From Ichthyophonus hoferi (taxonomy: Eukaryota > Opisthokonta > Ichthyosporea > Ichthyophonida > Ichthyophonidae): a DNA stretch of 64,000 nucleotides. Below, piece after piece: positions 1-13,900 of this stretch. The stretch is from contig NAOQ01000022.1 of the NCBI GenBank assembly GCA_002751075.1, positions 96,862-160,861 on the forward strand, in the 5' to 3' direction. Position numbers and translations under genes: made by a program. A model generated the notes under the pieces. That model had not been told where the DNA came from. It ran no database searches and worked only from the letters and a program-made list of their open reading frames with translations. Numbering within the stretch: position 1 is the stretch's first letter; every line of letters starts with the position of its first letter.

Positions 1-186
1 CTATTATTATTACTATTACTATTATTATTACTATTACTATTATTATTATTATTACTATTATTATTACTATTACTATTATTACTATTATTACTATTATTAT
101 TACTATTACTATTATTATTACTATTATTATTACTATTACTACTATTATTACTATTACTATTATTATTACTATTACTATTGCTATTG
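1..186. repeat. CTATTA/TTATTACTA trinucleotide-type microsatellite
   Basis: About 180 bases of alternating CTA and TTA triplets fill the left edge and degrade near position 175. The array is truncated by the window boundary, so its true length is unknown. It lies upstream of the first recognisable exon of the SANT-domain gene. No coding meaning is apparent. Confidence 0.95.
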
Positions 187-502
187 TATAGTGAAGCAAG
201 ATATGAGTGCTAAAGAGAAGGGATACGAAAAATGCATTGGGTGCGGAAGAAACACTGGTCGGATTTGATAAAATAGAATATTGCATACCCACACCACCAT
301 ATTCCTTAGTGATACATTCATAGCTTATATTGCCAATCAAGGCAGCTGTATTCTAATATTTGCTATAAATATGTAGACTTTTTGTTATTACTATCTGTGA
401 TGGGTTGGGTCTGAAGGGAAAGTGCAACATAAAGTGGGGTTAGTAGGATCAAGGGTTTTAAAAATTCATTATCATTGGTTCTGATATTTTAGATATTTAC
501 AG

Positions 503-3500
503 GGGCATGGTCCAAGGAAGAGCATGCACAGGTAGATAGGGCCGTACGATTGGTCATGGGTTTAGAAAAGGATGGTAAGAAATGGCTCTTCAGTAATTGT
601 TACACATTAAATATCTTTTTTTTACTTTCATTGGCCTGTTACTTTTAATTTTGAATACATTAATGCCTCTAGTTGATAACCATTTTCTTATTTTGATTGG
701 GTTATTATGTACTTGAATGTATGTGGGGTAGGTTACGCGTGTTTTTATATAATCGGGTAGATCTATTCACATTCTTAGCATATGTATATATATATATATA
801 TATAAGGCATGCATATACACATCCATATGTAGCCTTATTTTCTGTGCGATCATGAGCCTATACGTGCATACTTGGAGTGTTTATGTGTAATGTTATATAT
901 AGATATGTACGAGCCTATCTATCTGGAGTTTTGCGTATTATACGCATGCTTGACTCTATATTGCATACTCTACTTAGACCAATAATTTAAGTTATTGCAT
1001 ATCAGACCCTATTCCTAGTAACATACCATGGAAGGAGGTAGCCACTTATATGATAGGACGCACCGCCAAACAGTGCATGAATCATTGGTAGGTCTAGGCA
1101 TATATATGTCTATAAGTATATGCATGTATCTATATGTATGTTTATGTTTATATGTGCATATATATATGCTTGTATGTGTACATGTGTTTAGTAAGATTGA
1201 TGTTGATATTTAATAATCGTTGACAACCCACGCAGAAACATTTTGACTTTTTTCACCTTGTATTGGGTAACAATGGTTATAAATGTATACGAATATGTTC
1301 ATGTTTTTGTGTATATTTAAGTGTTTATAGGAGTATATATATATTAACATTCACTTTCCTGAATGAGTTTATTTATAGTCCTATCCTCCTCTAATAATTG
1401 TATAACATGCATAACAATGTTATATGTGGGCAGGCATGGCCTAGTGGGTTCTAGCAAGAAAACCTTAGGCACTAGAAGTTGGAAAAACAGCACCTCTACA
1501 GAGCTCTGCAAAAGGTATACATCGATTGACTATGAATTGAAAGGCGTATCTTTATTGGTTATAATCCGTTTTAAATAGTTAACCTTTAGGCTCAGTGCTA
1601 TTGACAAGTGGGTATAGATATATCGATATATATTTGTGTGTGTAATTTCAAAGATAGGATGGGCCTATTTGATGGTTGGTTGGTGGGGTTTGGGCATGTA
1701 TTGCTTATGTACCTTCAAGCATGTGGTAAAACTGTATATAGTATATAGTTTATCTCGCATATAATATCTGCTTAGTATTATCTAAGGTGAAAAGGCGTGT
1801 GGATATATGGGCATAGGGATGCAGGCCTTTTTATTATATGCCTATTACTTTTATGCTTACTAATTCTTCTATGCTATCTTCACATCGTAGTATAGCCTAC
1901 TTCCTGCGACACCATTATGTTTGAATGCACACACTTTTATCAATAATGCAATATTTATCTAACAACTATTCATGCATATATAATAATTAAGCATCTTTGT
2001 ATATGAAGTTCAATCTATTTTTTTTATTTTTTCCATTTTGTTGGACTCACCCTACATCAAGACTCTTTCTTGCATTTGTATATTTTCTATTGTCCATGTC
2101 TTTGGTGATGTAGTCATGGCCAGTAGTACATGTAAACACGCTTTATAAATACCATCATGTAATAATACTATTTTGGCGTTGTATATGAACATACACATTT
2201 TTTGATATGTAAATCCTTTGACCTATACCCGAGAGTGTGAGCATTAGCACACATATACATATACATACATACATACATATATACATATGCACACATGTAC
2301 ACAGACTTTTAGAATGTAACTATACAGATGAGGCGCGAATTAAATGGTCATCGCTAGCTAATAAATTCGGATGGTAAGTTAGACATATCATATTTATTGG
2401 TCAATGCCTGCCCATAATATCTTAGTATGTATTCTGTATTCAATGGGATAGCTCCCTCCCTATTCCCCATATCACTCGTTACTATGTAGGCCTATTATTA
2501 ACCAATTAAATATTTTATATGCGTGTTTGCTAAACGGAGGTTTTGATTACCATTGTCTAATGTGATATTCTTATACCAATCCTTTTTCTGTCGTTTGTAT
2601 AGACTACTAGTTTTGTGGAGATGTGTGGGTTTAGCTTAATAATAATATGTGCATGCGATGATGCTGTATAAGGCGATGTGGGTCTTGCCAGAACACTGTT
2701 GGTATACATTTATAGAAGTATGGCATACTGTAGGAAAGTACACTAAACTCTTTATTAATATATAAGGGTATGAGGGTATTAAATAGTAAGTGGAATGGGG
2801 CAGAAAAATCCATTAAGCAGGACAGGAAATAAATAGAAATAGTATTATATAATTGTGTATATATCTAGATATATGCTAGTGCGTGTGACTGCAGACCGCA
2901 ATAGAATTATATAATAACTAATACCTACTGGGTGGTACATTATCATAGGACTGCCAAAGCTCTCAAATATCATTTCGCTAGTCTCAAGGGGATGGTGCCC
3001 AATGACTTGCCCCTGAGAGGTAAGGGCAGAGATTATTGGTTTAAAGTCACGAGACATTCTTTGTGACTGGTGGCAAGGAAAGAAAAAAGAGAAAGAATGC
3101 GGGGTATTGGGAAGAGGGTGGTGTATCAAGGCAATACAGAAATATAGGTTACTGGGATTGGGTGAAACAATGATTAAAGGTGATTTTTCTTCCGAGTTGG
3201 ACTGGATATGCATGTGTGTTAGTTGTTCTAAATTCGACTGTACTAATTCAAGATTCTTTTTGAAAAATTGTTTCTCTCCTCCATACTTACCTATACTTAT
3301 TGATGCAGATGAGCACATATAGGTATAGGTATGTTCACTACCCAATACTAATATTATGCTTAACTGCAACTGCAACCACCTGTTATATCTACACACACAC
3401 GTACCCATATATATATATATATATAATTCAGATCTTTTGCAGCACCTGGTGACTACAGTTATTCCTCAACTACCAGCAGACATGCGAGGGAGAAGAAAGA

Positions 3501-5923
3501 AGGGAACTGGAACAGGGACAGGTTTTAGGTAACCTCCTCTCTCTCACTCTTTCTATTACTGTATGCCTGGCAACTATGAGGCCATTGGCCTGTGGTCAGC
3601 CAATTGTGATACAATAAAAGTGTTATAGCTGTGAATTGGTTATTAATCATATATGTGGCTGTCATTATATAATGGATTATAGGTGGTCCTTTACACTAGT
3701 CTTATTAAGGAATAGTGTATGTTATTTTGACATCAGTAATATTGCCATATAAAACCCAGTCCAGCGACTTTCATGTTGAAGGTATTTATAGTTAATGTTG
3801 TAGAATACTTTTCAATAGGCTATAGTGTGGTCTAGTATTAACCCAGTAAAGATTCGATAAACCTGCAGACCATTATGTATATAGAAGTAGGTACATTAAT
3901 GGATATGTAGATTTACCAATTCTATGTCATACACATACTACTCTCTATGTATTTATCTTCTTGAGGTATTTACATGTTTGACTGGTTGAATTAAATCGAC
4001 TGTGGTTTATGCTCACCACTCTTGCAGAAATAATGGATATAATTTAGTGTGATTTGGGGTTGGTTTTGACTGTGCAGTGATCACTTTACTGTTTTATGTT
4101 TTTGTGGAATGACACGTAAACAGTAGTACACTGGTATGATTATGCCTGGACTTGGTATCTTTGTTGTTTATACCAAAATGGTAGTTATTGATTACTGTGC
4201 TAGTATTCCATGTGGTCTTTTTCCTTTTCTTTCAGTTCCATGTATTTGTTTGTGCACGTATAGATAGCATAGATAGCTGTCTGTCTTTTCACGTTATTCT
4301 ATTATTATTAACACTTACTCCACCTTCTTACCTATTACTCCAACATACATATATAGCTTCCCATTAGTCCTACCATCCAAAGAGGCAATGCCACAGTCGA
4401 CTGCAACTAATGGACCACAACCACCACACTCACTGGATTCTTCACCGTTATTATTATCATCTAGCCTATCCACATTACAATCACCTTTACCAGATACATC
4501 TTATACCCAACACATACCTCATGCAATAGATACTCCCCCATCTCCCAAGACCACCTACCCCATATCTTCCTTTACGCCCACGCCTACAGAAACTATGAAT
4601 ATGGGTAATATAAGTGTCCAGACAACCGTCCGCACAAATGACAATGACATGGTACACCAAGGTAAGAGAGTTGTCTTTGAGTCTTTATTTTACTTCTACT
4701 TTTTCCTCAATCCGTGGTGATGATTTGACATTGTATTACGGAATAAGGGGAGCAGGTCATAAGAGAGAGGGGTTTGTGATGGGGCACATATTAGTAGAAC
4801 AAGCCATATTTTATAATTGAAGATTGACACATCCTTTACTGATTAGATTTTCACTACTGCCTTGTTGCACACACGTAAACACAAACATACACACGTATGC
4901 ACATATACAGGCCCTTCTTTTACCTCTTTACCAGTCCTCCCGTCTCCTCCCACCACTATGACTGGGGAGGGATCATCTAAGCCAGAGGTACCACCAGGCT
5001 TACTTTCACCTTTACTACCACTGGCAGACACGCCTTCACCAACAGCACTATTGGAACAATCTAGGAGCCTGCATGCCGACTCCTTTGTATCCAACACTAT
5101 GTCTAACCCATCTCCCCCAATTAATTCAAGAACCAGTTCGCCACTTCTACCAATGATATCTAGCTTATCTCAGGAAGCGCCTGGGGTGCAATCATTGACT
5201 TCCTCTATTCCATCCTTGCTGCCAGTGACAGCTATGGAGAGGGATAACATTGCACCATCCCCGGATATCGACAAGATTTCACCGGGTTCATTTTACAAAC
5301 CACATTATGAAGATCAGTTGGTCCAGCAGCAGGCCTTACAGTCACCTCCACCCCCCGAGCTTCCTGGGCTGACCCTAGGGCTAGGATTACCACAAGCAGC
5401 CTTGCAAAAACGTGCCGAGTCAAACAAGAAGACTGGAAATGGTGGACTCTCAAAAGGCATAAATACAGACTATTCAGTAAAGAAACCACTGGAAGCTGTT
5501 GGGAAAGGCCCACTGCAACGAAGGCTCCCCAGATTGAAATTGAATAAGCGAGCTACAGTTGTTACAAAGCCAATAAAGGACCCCAGTTTGAATCACGATT
5601 TATTTCTACCTGTACCTCAAGAGCATGCAATTCCAACTAGACAAGAAACACACATGCTCCCACCCATCACTGTAGAGCCCCTTAATATGCTGCTTCCCTC
5701 AAACTCATCCCAGAAAGAAGTGGGTTTGGCAGATGGAGTACAGTATCTTAGTATTAATGAAAACCCTGAAAATGCACCATTTACTGAGGAAGTGACAGCT
5801 CTAGGCGACTACTCTGATAGCATACCAAAATGCCCGAACAATCTTGCCGATGGGGCTTTATATAAGCCCAATGAACAAGATAGGGGTAGTTGTACTAGTA
5901 CAAGCCTGAATAATGATATATGA
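503..5923 (+). CDS. Myb/SANT two-repeat protein, 5' end not seen
   Basis: Hand-spliced exons, all phase-compatible: 503-574, 1006-1087, 1434-1514, 2305-2373, 2949-3019, 3432-3528, 4357-4661 and 4911-5923 (stop TGA 5921-5923). They give about 595 residues. Two Myb/SANT-like repeats lie in the first ~130 residues. Repeat 1 runs from AWSKEEH through PWKEVATYMIGRTAKQC to NHWHGL. Repeat 2 has SWKNSTSTEL, IKWSSLANKFGW and ALKYHFASL. The spacing of tryptophans and hydrophobic residues fits helix-turn-helix DNA or chromatin binding. The remaining ~450 residues are rich in Pro, Ser and Thr, with no domain I recognise, and are probably disordered. A basic patch (RGRRKKG) links the halves and may be a nuclear signal. 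The first exon starts in phase 1, so an upstream exon is missing. A short ATG frame at 203 ending near 258 would fit the phase but has a poor donor. The product is probably a nuclear regulator; the subfamily is not identified. Confidence 0.72.
781..805. repeat. TA dinucleotide run in intron
   Basis: A short alternating AT/TA tract in the first intron of the SANT gene. Similar short TA runs recur in introns across the window. No further meaning is visible. Confidence 0.8.
2250..2300. repeat. TACA-type tetranucleotide repeat
   Basis: Imperfect TACA/CATA units just upstream of the exon beginning at 2305, on the polypyrimidine side of its acceptor. It is a simple repeat within an intron. Confidence 0.75.
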
Positions 5924-6848
5924 TATAGTAGTACTATACACAATAAGATCTTAAATAATTACTGAAATACCCAAAGTGTGTCAGACTATGTATCTCAAAT
6001 AAGAGACCTAGTTGACAAGGGAGGAATAGTCAGATTTACATACCGAGAGGTTAGATGTGGTATAAACATATACCACCCATGTCCAAACCATAAATGAATG
6101 AGGTTTATATACGCGAATGCATACTATCAATATGAAATAAGCCCAAAGTAGGAAATAAAGAAGAAAAACACATATACGGGAGACACGTTGTTATGCATGT
6201 ATACTTACAGAATGAACCATTAGGGAAGATATGGCAAACTCAGAAAGGGCATATTACAAACACTGCATATAAAAATATTAATATATGAAGACAAGCTCAT
6301 ATGACCCCAGAGTAACTGGTATAGGTTAAAAATAAAGACACGCAGTAGTCATTCATCGCATAAGCAGATACATACATGCACGTAAGGAAGTTTGCTGTAG
6401 AAAGTGGAAACACTCACGCAAATATAATGATTTCAATGTACGCGTTTGTGTTGGTATGCGTATAAAGAAACAATCCAAAATATGAGCATGCATGAATATG
6501 GCTGCTTGCCAGTCATAGCTTCATATAAAACCAACCAATATATTTATTTATTTACAACGATTCTAGAGAGAAAACCTGCAACACCTTTAAATTTAAATCC
6601 TACCAATGAAGTTAAGACGGTTAACTGGAACAAACACAGTATCCTTAATGCACGATGACACCTAAGCTTCAATGTATTTGGACTTGAAGACCGTTTATCG
6701 ACCATTATAAATATTTACATATACTAAAGAAGGCTAATTAAACTTTTCCAGAAACTGACTAAATAATTAATTGCCGGCATCTTCCTACTGCGCAAGTAAT
6801 GCCCTTTTTCTATTACACCACTTTCAACAATATGAGGTGGCTATAATT
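5924..6848. other. Convergent 3' intergenic region
   Basis: This lies between the convergent ends of the SANT gene and the small membrane-protein gene. AATAAA-type signals occur shortly after the SANT stop (near 6155 and 6330 on the plus strand). No coding sequence or element is recognised. A 70-codon open frame at 6446-6658 has no family resemblance or splice context, and I leave it out. Confidence 0.6.
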
Positions 6849-7259
6849 TTACTGGTTCTTTTTTATCTTAGGTTGAGTGGGACCTTTAGCTAATTTGGCC
6901 ACATTTATCTTCTTACCAATTGACGACTTGCGATTGGTTGATGATGTACCTCCAGACTGGCTAATTACGACGCTGAGTGGTGGATATTTACTATTCAGTA
7001 GGAAGTAACCAGCCTTAAATGTACTATAGCAGTGCAGTATGTGCATGAAGGTATACATGCATGTAAAATGTAAAATAGAGGTCAATATGAAGAAAGAAGA
7101 CACATACTTTAGGGTCCACAAGGAGAAGACTAAGCTTAATACACAGGTTGCAATCAGGCCATATCCTACTTGATCAACCCATTCAAATGATGATAGGCTA
7201 TGCCTGCTAGTTGGCTTATCCTCACTGCCATCAGTAGCCTTACTTATTTCCTCAGCCAT
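6849..7259 (-). CDS. Small membrane protein, possible internal intron
   Basis: An uninterrupted frame of 136 codons from ATG at 7259. The N-terminus is acidic and polar (MAEEISKATDGSEDKP), followed by a hydrophobic segment around residues 31-50 (YGLIATCVLSLVFSLW) that should span a membrane. The tail is basic (IGKKINVAKLAKGP). An 84-base stretch inside begins GTATGTG and ends TATAG, so it could be an in-frame intron. Removing it keeps the frame and deletes 28 hydrophobic residues (a possible second membrane segment). I do not recognise the family. The gene lies 3' of, and in the same orientation as, the POGLUT-like gene, about 660 bases beyond its stop. It may be an endomembrane protein, but that is inference. 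Confidence 0.5.
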   Translation of the reverse strand: MAEEISKATDGSEDKPTSRHSLSSFEWVDQVGYGLIATCVLSLVFSLWTLKYVSSFFILTSILHFTCMYTFMHILHCYSTFKAGYFLLNSKYPPLSVVISQSGGTSSTNRKSSIGKKINVAKLAKGPTQPKIKKNQ

Positions 7260-7919
7260 ACCCCTATATATATATTATGGTACATGTGTATATTCCCGTT
7301 CATATGCATATATTAATAAAGAAATGAACAAATACTGACAGGTATGGGGAAAATATTATCGGAGGGAATGAACAGTTAGTATGTACAGGTGCTTGTCATT
7401 TCAATGGTATTCCTCCAATTAATTTACAGATTTAACATAAGTGAGATATGTAGTCTTATTATTCCGGCATCATGGTTTAATTGGATATATGAAAGCATGA
7501 ACAAAGACAATGGCATAGTATGCCGTGTAAAGGGAAGGTGAAGTGAGGCAAATTAAATACAAAGAGAATGTATATATATATGAAAAGCTATAAACTAACA
7601 TATATTGCTTTTTTAAAATAAAACAAAAACCCAAGCCCAACAAGATAACTAAGCCGTAAGGCATAACAAGGTAGTGGCCCTTTGCATGATATGTGTTTCC
7701 GTATATACATTAACTTCTAAATATTTGGGCTAACATTTAGTTATTTATCATCCTTCACCTTCTTTTATGTCGAATATTCATATTTTCATATTCCACTATT
7801 AATAATCATGTTCCATAATTACTGCCTCTAGTTTCAAGTCTATTAGTGAACGTGTCTACCTAGAAAGAGCAATATGCGTCAAACAAATAATCGGTGAATA
7901 TGCAAAAAAGTATTTTGGG

Positions 7920-10900
7920 CTATGTGGGGGAATACCTGTACTTTGGACAAGAACATTTAGAATAGCGGGGATAATCAACAAGTTCCATGCCAGGACGGAC
8001 CTTCACTGAGTCCTTAAGCATTGTTGTATACCTACAAGTATGTGCGGCTATGGCAAACTATGCTTTGTACACACAATGCAAAATAGGAAGTCAAGTAGGA
8101 CTATCACCTTTACGCTCACCACTACAAGACCCAAGACAGATGTTGATTGGAGGTAACCAAGGGCATAAAACATTAACAGTATTTAATGTACACATAGCCT
8201 GGCATGTTACTATATTAATGAACAGAATTCCATATTAATCTTTCTTTCTTACTCCGGCCGGTGTGGTCATACATTTGTGTAAAACAATAAATATATTTCA
8301 ACTGTGTTTGATAGTGGTAGCATGACTTGAAAAGCATAGATGGAAATAGCACATTGCCGTTGTAAGTACCAGACCAAAATGGCAAAATCCATTAACAGGA
8401 ACATACACCTACCTGAGCAGCACTGTGTGGTAATAACAATATATATCTGTGGATATATCACCATTGACTGTTAATCGCAGAGTGCTTGTTGAGATAATTA
8501 TGTACAGAAAAGATCCAAGATGTCTCTTGTCATGTTATGGTATTGATAATCCAGCGACTAAGTTGCATTGAATAATACTTGCTATGTTGTGAAGAATTTG
8601 TCATTTACATCCACAACCACATACAAACATATGAATAACCATGTTTAACCACTAATGCCCAAGCAAATAATTGTAACAGCAAATCTAGTCAACATATCCA
8701 TGAAAAGTGCGCTTTGAAGCAATTATTCAGTCACGCTGTATCATAAAAAGTATATATAATGGCACGAGGTACATCGAGATATTGTACAGTGCCTTAGGTT
8801 TTTAAGAGGCATAACGCACGTATAGGTAAGACTTCTGTGTATTCTGTTTTCAACACTTTGTTTTTCTTGTTTTCGTATATGAAAAACCTTATTACCTATA
8901 AACTTGAATTGTTAAAGTTGGTTTATCAAACTCATATTACCGTATTCGTTAATCGGATAGTGATGGAACAATTATTGTAGTAAAACAGACAGCATCTTTA
9001 CATCCCAATTGTGATAGTGGTCTAAACAATAAATTAAGATACAATAAAAGGGCAAAAAGATGGGTGGAGTAGAAAATATTATATAAAAAATGTACATCAA
9101 TATATGGATATAAAAGTTTAAACAAAGCCCAGTATGTGTTAAATGCAATCCATGTTTTTTTATGTAAATAAGTGAGTATTTATGCCTACATGTGGCTAAC
9201 TCAATTTGTATGCATGTGTGTATAAATAAATTAACTTAACATTTTGTGTCCAGGAGTAATGAAATATGGTGAAAGAAAGGGTAAGATATAAAAGTACCTT
9301 CAACACGAAGATGGGACCTGGAAAAATGTCTGGCATTGCGCATAATCGCTTTGGCCTCCTTGTCGTGACTTTTAGCCCACTGGATCCTGCGGGGAGGTAT
9401 GTTAATACTAATATGCTTATCTCTCAGGATAACATTACGTATATACCAGCATATTGCAGATATAAGTGTAAATATTTAATTATACACGTCTATAATTGTA
9501 TGCAAATCAAGATACATTAAAAATAAGTAAAACCCAGAGGAACCCAGTATATATGGGCATATAATCACGTAGGAAAACATAGAAATTCTGCAATACCCAT
9601 CGATATGAAAAATAACTTACTGTTCAATAACGTTACTAAGGTTCCTATTTAAAGGTATATAGTGTACCCAGGGCTTAATAGCCTTGTAAAAATGTTCGTA
9701 ATAGTCTGATTCTTGCAGGAAGATCTGTGTGTGTGTATGTATTTGGGGTAAAATGAAATCAGAGCTCTATACACGTAAAATTATCGTGACGACCATTATT
9801 GTGGGTGAGTAGTTTGCCAAATTATTTTGTGATGGTATATTAGTAGTAAACTTAAAAAATGTGAAATATACTATGATGAGGAAGTAGTTTTGTTAGTAAC
9901 ACCGAAAACACTTTTATCAGTGTTATAGTAATGTAGATAGCGTAGAATGAATGTACTATTAAGTGATTTAAATATCTTTTAAGAAGAAAAACAAATGTAT
10001 ATTATGAAAACAAGGGAGATATAGGATGGGTGTTATAGACGGATAAAAAGATAGAAATGGAGTTAGTAATAGAAAACATAATTATGAGAAAAATATAAAT
10101 CTAGATAAGAAGTAGACAGAGAGATAGATATGAGCTGGGGCTACCAAACTGTTCCCACTCATAAGAGCAGGCATACGGTAGGCAGCTACAGTCCCGTCCA
10201 TGTTCAGCAAGTACTTATACTTGAAAAATGATTCAAATGAAATCCGCTCGGCTTTGGGTCCGTACTTTTTTTCATATTCACGGTGTTCTATACGCGCTTT
10301 CTAAGTATTTTGAGAGGTAAACCATATATAAAGCAGGAAGAGAGGATGGACAAATACAGATATAAGTTTGTGCTATCTATGTAGGTTCAAAACCATCCTA
10401 ATTTTCATCCCTTCCTTTAAAGTGGATAAACTAGTAACTAAAAAGAAGTTTTCAGAAAGCAGGGTCATGGTAAAGAGATAAGTTTCCATGCATCTAAAAA
10501 AAGAAAAAAACCAACAGAGTAGACACTAGGATAGAAGGGTAGAAGGTACCATATATGAAGCGGAGCAAATTGGAACATAAAGTGGTCGAGTAAGAAATAA
10601 TTAAGAGAGATAAGAATAAAACATGCATATGCAAAAGTAGGAGGTCATACATCATCAGGAAAGTAATTAAAATGATTCTTTGTCACCTGCACGTCCATCA
10701 AGTCCGGATGCTGTTTCGACAGTTGAGCAATATTGGTGCGCAACTGATGGTCGGGTCAACAGTATGTTCATACAGACAGAGCCACTCTTTTCGGTATATA
10801 CAACCACTAGTTTAACATTTCTAATAATTATCACTAAACTTTTTCGATTTATGTAGCTATTAATGGACTCCTACATACCTATCGTCACCAGAAAGTGTCC

Positions 10901-13900
10901 AAACCTATAAAGCGTAACGTTTATTTTCATCACCTATTTTTTATATTGCTGTTAAAAGCTAACACCAATGAATAATTACTAAATATATATATAAACTGGT
11001 GTAAATTTCTATATAGTACCTGCGTGCAAGGACGACCTCTCCAGAACAGCTTCTCAATCTGTGGGTCATGAGTATAAACATCATTAAGTAATTGTTAAGA
11101 AATTAACAATAAAATGCCAATAACCTAACCTTGATAAATTCATGTGAGGGTCATATGGATAGAATATCCTTATGACTGGAACCAAAGCAAATAAAATTAC
11201 CAGCCTAAGTCGAAGTTTGCCATTGGTCGGTGCTGTATATGATTATAATTAAAGTAATTATTGTTTTGAGAGAAAGGTTGTACAGCTTGATAGCAATTGG
11301 TTTGTGACTTTTGCATGTATGCATACTTTCAAGGATAGCAAAATGTATGCAATGAAATCCTTACAAAAAGAGAAAAACATATCAATCATTGTTTGAAATA
11401 AATGCAGAAAAAATTTGTGATAAATGAAAAATAAGAAAAAACCCACAAGTTATTGTTTCATTCGAAAGGGCAAATCAGTCCTATCATACCTTTTTATGCC
11501 AGGGCCCTCCAACTTTAAATGATGCTACATCTATTTGCTGTAATGGGTACAGGAATTAAGGGTCATTATTGAACACATTGGTGTGATAGTCTTGTAATTG
11601 ACAATAAATGTCATGTATAGTTGTTTTGTAATCGACGTTAGTGGTTATTCTCTTTGCTGCATTATCTTTATTCAAAGAAGAAAGAAAAAGAAGGTATACA
11701 ATGGTAGAGATCAACAGTAAAGTAGGTATGCATATCCAATTAATTATTATCTAAATTGTTTTTCTTCATATGCTATTCCCTCATTTGACTCTCTGCCAAG
11801 GCACCACTAATTGACAATTACGACATATATTATGTAATAATCTTATCATTATTCACAATATTGCATCGATATTCTTTTTCAATCCTATAATCATATTATC
11901 TACCACCCCTCCATTATATGTTTCCCATCTCCCCATATCCCTCACTTCACTCCCCCACACCCCACACTCTGCAAACATCCTCTTCTTCTGCTTATCTTTT
12001 CTCCACCTCCACTCTATACTCTTTCTCCATTATTTAATATTAATATATTCTAACCTGTCCATTTTCAATATCCTTGCCAAACAAACTGGCTTCAGTCATT
12101 TTGTAAGTAGGCAAAGGTATGTCGTAATGATGCTCACTTCCTACCCTGTATAGGAACATAAGAGTACATTAATATCATGATGTGGTGTGACTACATGAAT
12201 TAACAAAACTACAGCTCCCTATAAGTCATGTGAGTTTGTTGGCAGCCTCCATGATGATCCTATGCAAGATATACAAATGTTTTATAAATATATTACAGGC
12301 AAGGTGTCTCCTCATTGCTTCCTCTACGTTTATTTTATATGTTGTTTTCTAGTAGTATGCGTATACGTTGGGTTTTTCATCATCATATGTGTACATTTTC
12401 CATTTGATTATGCATATATTAGCACGGATATCTATACTCTTTATTATAGGAATACTCCAGTATGGATATATGGGTATCTGTATATATGTGCCTGGCCTTC
12501 GTGCGTACCAACTCTCAATGGTTTTAAATATTAACAATGCAGTCCTTTTTGAGAACTCTTGTGCACACCCCATGAAGATACTTTACCAAGCTAGTAGTGG
12601 ATATGGAGTAACAACCTTGCCGTCCCTAATTCGGTGAGCTTGGGGCCAGTCGCCTAGATTGAGCAGGAACTCGGTATCGGGAAGGAAAATTTTCTTAGAT
12701 AACGACAGTAGCATATCATCCATGAACATCTTGAACCCCTAAAATGAGAGCAGGGGATGCTCGGGGTTAGGTTTGTGTAAATTCTTTGGAAAGGGTGTTA
12801 TGGGGTTCCTGACATTGAAGGAAATGATACATTATACACATAGAAGCGTCCCATGTACTTGCATGTAAGTGGGGCTACATTAGGATAAGAGGTGGTGGCA
12901 ATGGCCATGAGATGTGTGGCTAGACGGATGAAAATATTTGCGAATTCAGACACAAGCAGAAAGAGAAACATTGCAAACACGGAAGTAAAAATGTCACACC
13001 CATGCTGTAATGGTGGGAGTAATAGCTCACCGTCATTGGTCCATACCCACGTGTATGAATCTCATTATCCTTAATTATATAGTGAATAAAGCATGTAGTA
13101 TTCTTATTAAGGTAGTCAATGGCTTCGTCAATAAGATCGCGAGTAATGCCATTTTTTTTGAAGGCTGAAGGAGGGGAGGAAGAATAAGTTAGAATTACTT
13201 TTGTAATTAAACAACACACTGGTTTCTCTTCAGTATATGTTTTTGCATGTTTTGGTTCCCCACTAGCAATCACATTCTTTTCAATCATACATGTATATTG
13301 GTTTATCCCGATCTTATATAGCATATATGTTTTTAAACGTCACTTTTTAGCATGACCTATTCACAAATGACTATCTAAATGTAGGCTACCATATTGTTTC
13401 TGGTCCTACTACATCTTTCTTCACCTTTCCTTTTTTGTCCCGTTACCATGAAAGCACTATTTTAAACTTTATTTAAATTATCTCAACCCTCTCTTAATTC
13501 ATATCATTTCTTGCTTTTTAGAACATATCAAAAATTACATTTTAGCTCATCAATGTCAAGCTATTGCAATTTGCTGGCATGATTTTAAAAATTATTGTAC
13601 ACTAATTAAAGCCACAAAGTTTCAACTAAAAATATTTTTCATGGCTGTATATGGCAGTATACATATCTAATTATATGTTTAATACCATCTGAAATAGCCC
13701 GAAATGCATACAATCAAGAGCCCGTGTTAGGAGCTATCTATGTTAAGTAACCATTATACATTCACAGTAGAAGTCAGGATGACAGTAACACATTTGAGCT
13801 AATATTATAGAAATCATGCAAAGATATGTAATAACTATAGGAAGGAGTATGCCCCCAAGTGTTTAAGGAAATTATCTAGAGGAAGTGGGATACTAGATAG

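Noticed and set aside
2845-3408. 187-codon minus-strand frame in the SANT gene
   Set aside because: It overlaps the real plus-strand exon 2949-3019, which completes the second Myb repeat in phase. It has no family resemblance or splice context.
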